Shown: positions 24,764-32,666 of the stretch, piece after piece
Layout: every line of letters starts with the position of its first letter
Numbering within the stretch: the stretch's first letter is position 1
Origin: Conexibacter sp. DBS9H8
Lineage (GTDB): Bacteria > Actinomycetota > Thermoleophilia > Solirubrobacterales > Solirubrobacteraceae
Assembly (NCBI RefSeq): GCF_023330685.1
Contig: NZ_CP097128.1
Coordinates: forward strand, 1,302,001-1,366,000
Length of the DNA stretch: 64,000 nucleotides
Reading direction: 5' to 3'
The notes under the pieces: model-generated
What the model was told of the DNA's origin: nothing
The model's database searches: none
Seen by the model: the letters and a program-made list of their open reading frames with translations, nothing else
Made by a program: the position numbers and the translations under genes

Positions 24764-24781
24764 GTGCTAAAGCTAGCTGTC
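24764..24781. promoter_or_regulatory. 18-bp divergent promoter between the DUF255 gene and ridA
   Basis: The complete gap between two divergent start codons is 18 bases and contains the palindrome AGCTAGCT. On the - strand TAGCTT (24775-24770) lies 6 bases before GTG 24763. On the + strand TAAAGC (24768-24773) lies 8 bases before ATG 24782. Both mRNAs would have to be leaderless. Confidence 0.5.
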
Positions 24782-25177
24782 ATGAGTTCCCGCCAAGCCG
24801 TTCACGCCGACGCCGCCCCCGCGGCGGTCGGGCCCTACGTCCACGCGGTCGCCGCCAGTGGAACACTGCTGTTCGCCTCCGGCCAGATCCCGCTCGACCC
24901 CGCGAGCGGGGAGATCGTCGGCGCGACGCCCGCCGAGCAGGCCCGCCAGTGCCTCACGAATCTGTCCGCCGTCGCCGAGGCCGGCGGTGCCCGGCTCGCT
25001 GACGCGGTCAAGCTCACCGTCTACATGACCGACCTGTCCTCCTTCTCCGAGGTCAATGAGGTGTACGCGAGTTTCTTCTCCGACACCGAGCCGCCGGCCC
25101 GCGTAGCCGTCGGTGTCGCCGCCCTCCCGCGTGGCGCCCAGGTCGAGATCGACGGCATCTTCACCGTCGGCGCCTAG
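24782..25177 (+). CDS. ridA: RidA family reactive imine/enamine deaminase
   Basis: A 131-residue YjgF/YER057c/UK114-fold protein: GPYVHAVAASGTLLFASGQIPLDP, QARQCLTNLSAVAEAGGARLADAVKLTVYMTD, and PPARVAVGVAALPRGAQVEIDGI, where the arginine in ARVAV is the conserved substrate-binding residue. RidA hydrolyses 2-aminoacrylate and 2-aminocrotonate made by PLP dehydratases. The next gene, 12 bases on, is a threonine ammonia-lyase that makes exactly this kind of enamine, so the pair forms a producer-detoxifier unit. Confidence 0.9.
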   Translation: MSSRQAVHADAAPAAVGPYVHAVAASGTLLFASGQIPLDPASGEIVGATPAEQARQCLTNLSAVAEAGGARLADAVKLTVYMTDLSSFSEVNEVYASFFSDTEPPARVAVGVAALPRGAQVEIDGIFTVGA

Positions 25178-25189
25178 CCGGCGGCGGTG

Positions 25190-26434
25190 ATGAGCCCCGA
25201 GGCCGCCACCCCGGACGGGACCCCCGCGGAGCGGTCTCCCACCCTTGCGGACGTGCGCGCGGCGGCCGCCGTCGCCGCTGAGGTCGCCCGCGTCACCCCC
25301 GTCCTCAGCACCCGCACGATCTCCGAGGCGGCGGGGACGACGGTCGTGCTCAAGGCGGAGAACCTCCAGCGCACCGGCTCGTTCAAGCTGCGGGGTGCGC
25401 TCGCCAAGATCGCCGCGCTGGAACGGAGTGGCCAGCCCCCGCGCGGCGTCGTGTGCGGGAGCGCCGGCAACCACGCCCAGGCGGTCGCCTACGCCGCCCG
25501 CGCCCGCGGCATCCCCTGTGAGGTGTTCATGCCCGACGGGGCGCCGATCGCCAAGACGGAGGCGGCGACCGCGCTCGGGGCGACCGTCCGGCTCGGGGGG
25601 GCGAGCGTGGATGACGCTGTCGCCGCCGCCCAGGCCCGGGCGGACGCGGCGGAGATGGCCTTCATCCACCCCTTTGACGACCCTGACGTCATCTCCGGCC
25701 AGGGTGGGGTCGGGCTCGAGCTGCTCGAGCAGGTCCCCGACCTCGCCCGGGTCGTCGTCCCGATCGGCGGAGGCGGCCTCATCTCCGGGATCGCGGTGGC
25801 GATCCGTTCCCAGCGGCCCGGGGTGGAGATCGTCGGCGTCCAGGTGGAGGCGTGTGCGGCGGTTGGACCGTCGTTGGCCGCGGGCGTGCCCGTACCCGTC
25901 ACCGCGCCCCAGAGCACGATCGCCGACGGTATCGCCGTCAAACGTCCGGGGGAACGGACGCTCGCGCTGATCCAGCGCTGGGTGGACGAGGTCCTCGTGG
26001 TCGGCGAGGATCAGGTCGCCGAGGCGATGGTGCTCCTGCTCGAACGGGCCAAGCTCGTCGTGGAGGGAGCCGGGGCGGTCGGGGTCGCCGCCGCGCTCGA
26101 CGGTCGGCTGCCGCCGCGGTCGGGCGCGACGGCGCTCGTGCTGTCGGGAGGTAACGTCGACGCTGGCCTGCTCGCCCAGATCACCCGCCGGCACGAGACC
26201 CAGGCCGGCCGCCGGCTCGTGCTCGAGGCCCACCTACCGGACCGGCCGGGCGCGCTCGCCGGCCTGCTCGGGACGGTTGCGGGCACGGGCGCGAACCTGC
26301 TCGACGTCCGCCACATCCGGGAGGGGCTCGACCTGCACGTACGTGAGACCGTGGTCGCGCTCGTGCTCGAGACCCGCGGGCCCGAGCACGCCGCGACGGT
26401 CACCGCCGCGCTCGCGGCCGCCGGCTATCGCTGA
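25190..26434 (+). CDS. ilvA: Threonine ammonia-lyase (threonine dehydratase) with ACT domain
   Basis: A 414-residue fold-type II PLP enzyme. The Schiff-base lysine is K66 in TGSFKLRGA, the substrate loop is GSAGNHAQAVAYAA, and the phosphate-binding loop is PIGGGGLISG. A C-terminal ACT domain (from about residue 343, LEAHLPDRPGALAGLLGTVA) indicates regulation by an amino acid, as in catabolic/biosynthetic IlvA of the shorter class. It converts threonine to 2-oxobutanoate and ammonia through 2-aminocrotonate, explaining the adjacent ridA. GTG 25187, one codon upstream, is an alternative start. Confidence 0.92.
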   Translation: MSPEAATPDGTPAERSPTLADVRAAAAVAAEVARVTPVLSTRTISEAAGTTVVLKAENLQRTGSFKLRGALAKIAALERSGQPPRGVVCGSAGNHAQAVAYAARARGIPCEVFMPDGAPIAKTEAATALGATVRLGGASVDDAVAAAQARADAAEMAFIHPFDDPDVISGQGGVGLELLEQVPDLARVVVPIGGGGLISGIAVAIRSQRPGVEIVGVQVEACAAVGPSLAAGVPVPVTAPQSTIADGIAVKRPGERTLALIQRWVDEVLVVGEDQVAEAMVLLLERAKLVVEGAGAVGVAAALDGRLPPRSGATALVLSGGNVDAGLLAQITRRHETQAGRRLVLEAHLPDRPGALAGLLGTVAGTGANLLDVRHIREGLDLHVRETVVALVLETRGPEHAATVTAALAAAGYR

Positions 26435-26482
26435 ACCCTACCCGGCCCAGGCCCAGGCCCAGGCCAGCGCGCCGCCCACGTC

Positions 26483-27241
26483 TCAGGCGGCGGCGACCCG
26501 CCCGCCGCGGCCGCGCAGGCGTCGCCGCGCACTCTCCACGAGCGTCGCGATGATCGGACTGTCCCCGTCAGCCTCGGGATGCCACTGCACGCCGAGGCAG
26601 TAGTCGCTGGCGGGGTCCTCGATCGCCTCAATCACCCCGTCAGCAGCGGTCCCGGAGATCATGAGGCCGTCGGCGACCCGCCCGACCGCCTGATGGTGGT
26701 GCGACAGAGTCGAGTGGATGGTCTCACCCGCCACCCGCGCGGCAAGGGAGCCGGGGACAAGGGCGACCTCATGCTCGTTGCCGACGAAGGTCCCGATGTG
26801 CCGGCGGTGCTGCTCGCCGACCCCGTCGACGTCGGGAAGATGCTGGATCAGGCTGCCGCCGCGGGCGACGTTGAGGATCTGCAGGCCCCGGCAGACCCCG
26901 AGGATCGGCAGCCCGGCCGCGAGCGCGGCGCGGGTCAGGGCGAGTTCGGTCGCGTCGCGGTCGGGGAACACCGGCCCGGTACTCGGCCCGGTGCTCTCCC
27001 CGTAGTAGGACGGGTCGATGTCGGCTCCGCCGGCGAGCAGCAGCCCGTCGAGGCGGGCGATGATCTGGCTTGGGTCGGTCACGAGCGCCGGGTCCGGGGG
27101 GATCAACAGCGCGATCGCCCCGGCCCGCTGGACGGCTTCGACGTAGGAGAACGGCAACAGTGCTGCCGGCTGCTCCCAGGCACCGAAGCGTGCCGGCTCA
27201 TGGGCGGCGGGGATTCCGATCACCGGCACTAAATCTTGCAT
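26483..27241 (-). CDS. Class I glutamine amidotransferase-like gamma-glutamyl hydrolase (peptidase C26, PuuD-like)
   Basis: A 252-residue stand-alone amidohydrolase. The nucleophile elbow is GVCRGLQ with C117, and QWHPEAD supplies H221 and E223, completing the triad. The N-terminal GGADIDPSYYG is typical of gamma-glutamyl-GABA hydrolases. In the putrescine pathway such enzymes release GABA from gamma-glutamyl-GABA, but no other puu gene is nearby. The ATG lies 10 bases after TAAACT (27257-27252), whose TAA is the stop codon of the acyl-CoA synthetase gene. Confidence 0.85.
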   Translation of the reverse strand: MQDLVPVIGIPAAHEPARFGAWEQPAALLPFSYVEAVQRAGAIALLIPPDPALVTDPSQIIARLDGLLLAGGADIDPSYYGESTGPSTGPVFPDRDATELALTRAALAAGLPILGVCRGLQILNVARGGSLIQHLPDVDGVGEQHRRHIGTFVGNEHEVALVPGSLAARVAGETIHSTLSHHHQAVGRVADGLMISGTAADGVIEAIEDPASDYCLGVQWHPEADGDSPIIATLVESARRRLRGRGGRVAAA

Positions 27242-27251
27242 GTGCGATCGG

Positions 27252-27257
27252 AGTTTA
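27252..27257 (-). promoter_or_regulatory. -10 box TAAACT formed by the stop codon of the acyl-CoA synthetase gene
   Basis: On the - strand the TAA stop (27257-27255) begins TAAACT, which is followed by 10 bases and ATG 27241. Confidence 0.4.
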
Positions 27258-28733
27258 GTTCTTTCTCAGTGCGGCGCGCTGCACCTTGCCGCTCGCGGTC
27301 TTGGGCAGGTCGGGGACGAAGTCGACGATCCGCGGGTACTTGTACGGCGCGGTCTCGGACTTGACCCACTCCTGCAGCTCACGGGCGAGCGCGTCTGACG
27401 GGGCATACCCGTCGGCGAGTACGACGACCGCCCGCACGACCGCCCCGCGCTCCTCATCCGCGGCGGCGACCGCAGCCGCTTCGGCCACCGCCGCGTGCGC
27501 GACGAGCGCGGACTCGACTTCAAAGGGGCCGATCCGGTACCCGGCGGAGATGATCACGTCGTCGGAGCGGCCCTCGAAGAACAGGTAGCCGTCCGCCTCG
27601 ATCCGCACCCGGTCCCCGGTCCGCCACGGCTCCGCCTCGGGGGCGGGCTCGCCGCCGAGGTAGCCGACGAAGAAGGTTGGATCGCTGCGGGGGTCCTCGA
27701 GCACGAGCTCGCCGTCGCGAATCGCAAGCGCCACCCCGGGAAGGGCCCGGCCCATCGACCCCTCGCGGGCGGGGACACCGGCCGGGTTGGCCGTCAGCTG
27801 CCCGGTCTCGGTCTGGCCGTACCCGTCGCGGATGTCGAGTCCGACCGCCTCCCGCCAGGCGCGCAGGACCTCGCCGTTGAGCGCCTCCCCGGCGGCGACC
27901 ATCCCGCGCAGGGCCGGCAGCGCACGCAGGTCGATCCGCTTGGCCATCACCCGGTACTCGGTCGGGGCCATGCAGAGCACGTTGACCCGCTCGGCGGCGA
28001 GCAGTTCGAGCCGCTGGGCCGGATCGAAGCGCTCATCGTGCAGCAGCGCGACCGCGCCCCGCAGCCATGGGGCGATGAACACGTTGCGGGCCGACTTGGA
28101 CCAGCCCGAAGCGGCCGTGCACCAGACGACGTCGCCCGGCTCGGGAGCGAGCCAGTGCTCGGCCTGCAGAGCCTGTCCGGTGAGGTAGCGCTGGCCGTGG
28201 ATGACGCCCTTGGCCGACCCGGTCGTGCCGGAGGTGAAGGTGATCAGGCACGGGTCGGTCGCCGCGAGGGCCACCGGCGCGACCTCGGTGATGCCGGCCT
28301 GTGAGCCGGCATCACCGACACCGGTCCCCGACAGGCCGGGGTCCGGGATGACGACGATCTCGGTGCCGGCGTCCGGACGGGCGGCGGTGAGGGTGTCGAG
28401 GTTGCGCGCGTCGACGACGATCGCGCGTGGGCGCGCGGCGGCGAGCCGGGCGGCCAGGTCACCGGGGCGCAGCTGCTCGTTGCAGGGGAGGGCGACCCAG
28501 CCGGCGCGGAAGCAGGCGACCATCGCGATCACCCACTCGGGCCGGTTGCCGACCAGGGTCATGACGACGTCTCCGCGCTGGACTCCGGCTCGGCGCAGAC
28601 GATCGGTGAGGGCGAGGGAGGCGCTGCGTACCTCCCCGAAGCTCCACTCCCGGCGGCTCCCGTCCCGCGCGCGCTCGATCAGCGCCGGGCGGTCGGACGG
28701 AAAGCGGTCGACGACATCAGCGGCGAAGTTCAT
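27255..28733 (-). CDS. AMP-dependent acyl-CoA synthetase/ligase
   Basis: A 492-residue adenylate-forming enzyme. The P-loop is ITFTSGTTGSAKGV, the A5 motif is DGYGQTETG, A7 is RTGDRVRIEADGYLFFEGRSDDVI, and the late YKYPRIVDFVPDLPKTASGKVQR contains the catalytic lysine. It resembles medium-chain acyl-CoA synthetases. ATG 28733 overlaps the end of the upstream glycerophosphodiesterase gene by 17 bases, so the two form an operon on the - strand. The pairing suggests use of fatty acids released from membrane lipids. Confidence 0.9.
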   Translation of the reverse strand: MNFAADVVDRFPSDRPALIERARDGSRREWSFGEVRSASLALTDRLRRAGVQRGDVVMTLVGNRPEWVIAMVACFRAGWVALPCNEQLRPGDLAARLAAARPRAIVVDARNLDTLTAARPDAGTEIVVIPDPGLSGTGVGDAGSQAGITEVAPVALAATDPCLITFTSGTTGSAKGVIHGQRYLTGQALQAEHWLAPEPGDVVWCTAASGWSKSARNVFIAPWLRGAVALLHDERFDPAQRLELLAAERVNVLCMAPTEYRVMAKRIDLRALPALRGMVAAGEALNGEVLRAWREAVGLDIRDGYGQTETGQLTANPAGVPAREGSMGRALPGVALAIRDGELVLEDPRSDPTFFVGYLGGEPAPEAEPWRTGDRVRIEADGYLFFEGRSDDVIISAGYRIGPFEVESALVAHAAVAEAAAVAAADEERGAVVRAVVVLADGYAPSDALARELQEWVKSETAPYKYPRIVDFVPDLPKTASGKVQRAALRKN

Positions 28734-29403
28734 CTTTGGGGAAGTGTGCCAGCGCGGCGCGGGTCCCGGGCACGTCGTCGGTGATGACGGCGTGCAGGCG
28801 CGGGTCGGCCAGCCATTCGGCGTGGCCGCGGCGCTCGGGCAGGAAGTCCCAGGCGGCCGCGCGCAGCCCGGCCCCAACGAGCTCGTCGAGGACGCCGGCG
28901 CTGAGCAGCCCGACCTCGATCACCGCGCCGTGGGCGCCGCAGTCGCGGACGCGTGCGGCGGCGGCCCGCGCGGTGAGACTGAGCAGCAGGCCCCGCTCGA
29001 CGTCGGGGAGGCGCTCGGCAAGCTGGGCGAGGACCGGGTCGAGGAAGGAGGTGAGCCACAGCGGCCCGGGGAAGCCGGTGAGGGCGTCGGTGACCGTGTC
29101 GACGTAGCCGTCCTCCTTGAGCTCGAGGTCGATCCCGACTCCGGCGGCGGAGGCCCAGTCGAGGAGCTCCTCGAGGGTCGGGACGGCGATCCCTGAGCGG
29201 TCACGCAGCTCCGCGAGCGTGAGGTTCGCCAGCGGCCGCCGGTCGATCTCGGGGTCGTGGAAGATCGCGAGCGCCCCGTCCTGGGTGCGGCGCAGGTCAC
29301 ACTCGACCATCGTCGCGCCGGCCTCGGCGGCGGCGCTGAAGGCGGCGAGGGTGTTCTCGGGGTGGTGGTCGTGGCGGCCGCGGTGGGCGATGATCGCGAG
29401 CAT
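28717..29403 (-). CDS. Glycerophosphodiester phosphodiesterase
   Basis: A 228-residue GDPD TIM barrel. The N-terminus AIIAHRGRHDHHPENTLAAF has the catalytic H-R and the metal-binding E, then EAGATMVECDLRRTQDGALAIFHDPEIDR gives the ExD and HD motifs. It cleaves glycerophosphodiesters to glycerol 3-phosphate and an alcohol; no signal peptide, so cytoplasmic like UgpQ. ATG 29403 is 10 bases after TAGAGT (29419-29414). The gene is divergent from an ABC importer, and the gap holds phased repeats (29460-29503), suggesting joint control. Confidence 0.9.
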   Translation of the reverse strand: MLAIIAHRGRHDHHPENTLAAFSAAAEAGATMVECDLRRTQDGALAIFHDPEIDRRPLANLTLAELRDRSGIAVPTLEELLDWASAAGVGIDLELKEDGYVDTVTDALTGFPGPLWLTSFLDPVLAQLAERLPDVERGLLLSLTARAAAARVRDCGAHGAVIEVGLLSAGVLDELVGAGLRAAAWDFLPERRGHAEWLADPRLHAVITDDVPGTRAALAHFPKDELRR

Positions 29404-29459
29404 GGACGGGGCCACTCTAGGGGTAGCGCCGGTCGCCGCCGCGACCCGGGTCGACACCA

Positions 29460-29503
29460 GTCACACGGTGGTCACATTCTTGTCACAGCCGGGTAACAAG
29501 ACC
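29460..29503 (+). promoter_or_regulatory. Four 11-bp-phased GTCACA-like direct repeats
   Basis: GTCACA starts at 29460, 29471 and 29482 and the variant GTAACA at 29493, each exactly 11 bases apart. Eleven-base direct repeat units resembling GTTCACC are the layout of actinobacterial PhoP (PHO) boxes. The position between a glycerophosphodiesterase and an ABC importer fits a phosphate-responsive operator. TTGTCAC (29480-29486) and GTAACAA (29493-29499) also form a 6-of-7 inverted repeat, an alternative reading. Confidence 0.55.
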
Positions 29504-29608
29504 GCCGAGTGTCAGCTCTAGCGTGACGGCCGTCGTGGTGTGAGGTGACCCTCACTGCCGCTTCACCCCCACTGAATCGCACCCCATTTCTTCCTGGAGG
29601 AGGAAACC

Positions 29609-30799
29609 TTGACCACTGAGATTCGCTGCGGCCGGACCGGGCCCGCGGGCACCCGGCGTCGGGCTCTCGCCGTCGGTGCTGCGGCGCTGATCGGCGCCGC
29701 GAGCATCGCCGCCTGCGGCTCGAGCACCAGTTCCTCAGCCGGAAGCTCCGCCAAGACCGCCAGCGGCGGCACGAGCGTCAACTGGGCGACCGCCACGAGC
29801 GCCGCCCAGGGTGGCGGGATGGCCGCCCTCGTCGCGGCGGCCAAGAAGGAGGGCAAGCTCAACGTCATCACCCTCCCCGCCAACTGGGCCAACTACGGGA
29901 CCCAGATGAAGGAGTTCAGCCAGATGTACGGGATCAAGATCCACGACGCGATTCCGAGTGGCTCCTCCGCCCAGGAGATCCAGGCGATCGAGAGCGGACG
30001 GGGCAGCTCCACCGCGCCCGACGTCGTCGACGTCGGTGAGAGCTTCGCCGTCCAGGACGCGAACCTGTTCGCGCCCTACAAGGTCCAGTCCTGGAACATG
30101 ATCCCGGCCGCCAACAAGGACCCCAACGGCAACTGGTACAACGACTACGGCGGATACGTCTCTTTCGGCTGTGATCTGAAGGTCGTGTCGAGCTGCCCGA
30201 CCACCTGGTCACAGCTCACCAGCTCCAAGTACCACAAGGCGGTCGCCCTCAACGGCGTTCCCGGTCAGGCCGGCGCCGCGACCGGCGCGGTCCAGGCCGC
30301 GGCGCTCAACAACGGCGGCAGCTTCGCGAACGTCAAGCCGGGGCTCGCGTTCTTCAACAAGCTGAAGGCGAACGGCAACTTCAACGCCACCGACTGCGAC
30401 GCGGCGTCCCTGATCGAGGCGGGCCAGTGCCCGATCATCATCAACTGGGATTTCCTCAACGTCGCCGGCGCGTGGGGGCTGCCCAAGGGCTCCAGGTGGG
30501 TCGTCAACGTCCCCAACGGCCCGGCGTTCGCCGAGTACTACGCCCAGGCGATCTCCAAGACCGCCCCGGACCCCGCCGCCGCGCGGCTGTGGGAGGAGTT
30601 CCTCTACTCGAACCAGGGTCAGAACAACTTCCTCAAGGGGTACGCGCGGCCGGTCGAGCTCGCCGCGCTCGTCAAGAACGGCACGGTGGACAAGGCCGCC
30701 TACGCGAAGCTGCCTCCGATCCACAACGTCGCCCAGTACCCGACGATCGCCGAGGAGACCAACGCCGGCAAGGTCATCGCCGCCGGCTGGAGCGCGTAG
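29609..30799 (+). CDS. ABC transporter extracellular solute-binding lipoprotein
   Basis: A 396-residue periplasmic-type binding protein. RRRALAVGAAALIGAASIAAC is a lipoprotein signal with the lipobox cysteine at residue 36, followed by a Ser/Gly linker. The mature part has KKEGKLNVITLP and a VDVGESFA segment, typical of the family that binds iron, polyamines or 2-aminoethylphosphonate. TTG 29609 is supported by GGAGGAGG 6 bases upstream, one of the best ribosome sites in the window. First gene of a four-gene importer. Confidence 0.88.
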   Translation: MTTEIRCGRTGPAGTRRRALAVGAAALIGAASIAACGSSTSSSAGSSAKTASGGTSVNWATATSAAQGGGMAALVAAAKKEGKLNVITLPANWANYGTQMKEFSQMYGIKIHDAIPSGSSAQEIQAIESGRGSSTAPDVVDVGESFAVQDANLFAPYKVQSWNMIPAANKDPNGNWYNDYGGYVSFGCDLKVVSSCPTTWSQLTSSKYHKAVALNGVPGQAGAATGAVQAAALNNGGSFANVKPGLAFFNKLKANGNFNATDCDAASLIEAGQCPIIINWDFLNVAGAWGLPKGSRWVVNVPNGPAFAEYYAQAISKTAPDPAAARLWEEFLYSNQGQNNFLKGYARPVELAALVKNGTVDKAAYAKLPPIHNVAQYPTIAEETNAGKVIAAGWSA

Positions 30800-30960
30800 C
30801 CATCTCCACCACCCAGGACAACGTCGTCGTCCCCGGTCCCGCGGCCTCGCGCCGCGGGGCCGGTCGGCGTCGCGGGCGTCCCGGGGGCGGGGCGCCGGTC
30901 GGGGCCGCTCCCCGCCGGGGGAGGCGGGCCGGGGCGCGGGCGGCGCTGCCGTGGCTCGGG

Positions 30961-31782
30961 ATGCTCCCCTTCGCGGTGATCGTCGTCGCGTTCCTCGGCG
31001 TCCCCCTCTACTACGTCATCCACGGGGCGTTCAGCACCAACACGGGGGGGTTCACGCTCGCGAACTTCTCCGCCGTCTTCTCCCACGCCCAGTACCTGCG
31101 CGCCCTGCGTAACGACGCCGTGCTCGCGCTGTGGACCTCGATCGGCCCGGCGATCCTCGGGCTGTGGTTCGCCGCGGCGATCGTGGCGGGCAACCCCGAC
31201 GGTCTGCTCCGCCGGATCGTCGCGAGCGCCTCCGGGGTGCTCGCCTACTTCGCGGGTGCCCCGCTCGCCTTCGCGGTGATCGCCTCCTACGGAACTCTCG
31301 GCACCGTCACGGTGCTGATCAACAGCCTCTTCCACGTCAACCTCACCAATACGTTCTCGACCGCCTCGATCCTCGGGGTCGGGCTCACCTACTTCTACTT
31401 CCAGATTCCGCTGATGGTCATCTTCGTCACCCCGGCGCTGGAGGGCCTGCGCCCCGAGTGGGAGGAGGCGGCGCGCAACCTCGGCGCGACCCGCGCCCAG
31501 TACCTGCGCCGGGTCGCCGCGCCCGTGCTCGCCCCGTCGGTGATCGCTGCGACGCTGCTGCTGTTCGGCAGCGCCTTCTCCGCCTACGCGACCGCGCTCG
31601 CCCTCGACGGCGGGACGATCGACATCGTCCCGACCCAGATCAACCTCGCGCTGTCCAACAACGTGATCGTCGGGCAGACGAACGTCGGCGAGGCGCTCGG
31701 GGCCGAGATGATCCTCATCGTCGCCGTCGTGATGGTCCTCTACTGGTTCGTCCAGCGCCGCGCCGGACGGTGGCTGCGATGA
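30961..31782 (+). CDS. ABC transporter permease (first subunit; start uncertain)
   Basis: From ATG 30961 this is a 273-residue permease with six membrane helices, the first starting at once (LPFAVIVVAFLGVPLYYVI), and the EAA loop LRPEWEEAARNLGATRAQYLRRVAAPVL that docks to the ATPase. The same frame stays open upstream through an Arg/Gly-rich stretch to 30787, overlapping the end of the binding-protein gene, but between 30787 and 30961 contains no ATG, GTG or TTG; CTG 30787 or ATC 30802 are the only possible starts there. The 161-base gap to the previous gene has coding-like composition, so the true protein may be about 55 residues longer. ATGA overlap with the next gene. Confidence 0.82.
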   Translation: MLPFAVIVVAFLGVPLYYVIHGAFSTNTGGFTLANFSAVFSHAQYLRALRNDAVLALWTSIGPAILGLWFAAAIVAGNPDGLLRRIVASASGVLAYFAGAPLAFAVIASYGTLGTVTVLINSLFHVNLTNTFSTASILGVGLTYFYFQIPLMVIFVTPALEGLRPEWEEAARNLGATRAQYLRRVAAPVLAPSVIAATLLLFGSAFSAYATALALDGGTIDIVPTQINLALSNNVIVGQTNVGEALGAEMILIVAVVMVLYWFVQRRAGRWLR

Positions 31783-32666
31783 GCGCCGTCGAAGGGATCG
31801 AGGCCCAGGTCGCCGAGGTCACCGCCCAGCTGCCGCGCAGCCGCGGGCCCTTCCGGCCCCGGCGCCGACCCGCCCTGTGGCGGGTGTCGATCATGGTCAT
31901 CGTCGCCGGCCTCTACCTGATCATCCTCCTCTCGAGCATCAAGTTCAGCCTCATCTCCGCGAGCGGGAAGTACGACCTCTCCAACTACTCGGCGATCTTC
32001 AACAGCGCGGACGTGCGCGCCTCCGCGCTGCTGTCGCTCGAGATCGCCGGGATCGTCGCCGCCGCCTCCGTCCTGTTGATGCTGCCGACCGTCGTGCTCG
32101 TGCGGCTGAAGCTGCCACGGCTGACGATCTGGATGGAGGCGCTGACGATCCTGCCGATCGTCGTGCCGCCGATCGTGATCGTCGCCGGGCTCGACCAGAT
32201 GCGCGAGACCGCGCCGCTGTGGCTCGTCACCCTCCTGTTCAACCACACGATCACCGCGCTCGCGCCCTTCTACCTCATCTTCAGCCTGCCGCTGATGTAC
32301 CGGTCGATCGACACCGGGGTGCGCGCGATCGATCTGCACACGCTGGTCGACGCCTCGCGCAACCTCGGCGCCGGCTGGTGGACGACGATCTACCGGGTGA
32401 TCCTCCCGAATGTGCAGACCGCGGTGCTCGGCGGGATGTTCCTCACCATCGCCCTGTGTCTCGGGGAGGTCGTCCTCGCCGACCTGCTCAACCTCCCCAC
32501 CAACACCTTCCCAGTGGAGATGATCCAGTTCGCCAACCAGGACAACGCTCCCGGCGTGTCGGTGGCGATGACCCTGCTGTCCTTTCTCTTCACCTTCCTG
32601 TTGCTGTTCGTCCTCACCTTCCTCGCGCGCCGGCGCGGGCACCGAACCTCCGGAGTGATCTCATGA
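31779..32666 (+). CDS. ABC transporter permease (second subunit)
   Basis: A 295-residue inner-membrane permease with six predicted helices and the EAA loop DLHTLVDASRNLGAGWWTTIYRVILPNV. The N-terminal 45 residues are cytoplasmic and basic. Its start ATG overlaps the stop of the first permease (ATGA) and its own stop overlaps the ATPase start the same way, so translation of all three is coupled. Confidence 0.9.
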   Translation: MSAVEGIEAQVAEVTAQLPRSRGPFRPRRRPALWRVSIMVIVAGLYLIILLSSIKFSLISASGKYDLSNYSAIFNSADVRASALLSLEIAGIVAAASVLLMLPTVVLVRLKLPRLTIWMEALTILPIVVPPIVIVAGLDQMRETAPLWLVTLLFNHTITALAPFYLIFSLPLMYRSIDTGVRAIDLHTLVDASRNLGAGWWTTIYRVILPNVQTAVLGGMFLTIALCLGEVVLADLLNLPTNTFPVEMIQFANQDNAPGVSVAMTLLSFLFTFLLLFVLTFLARRRGHRTSGVIS

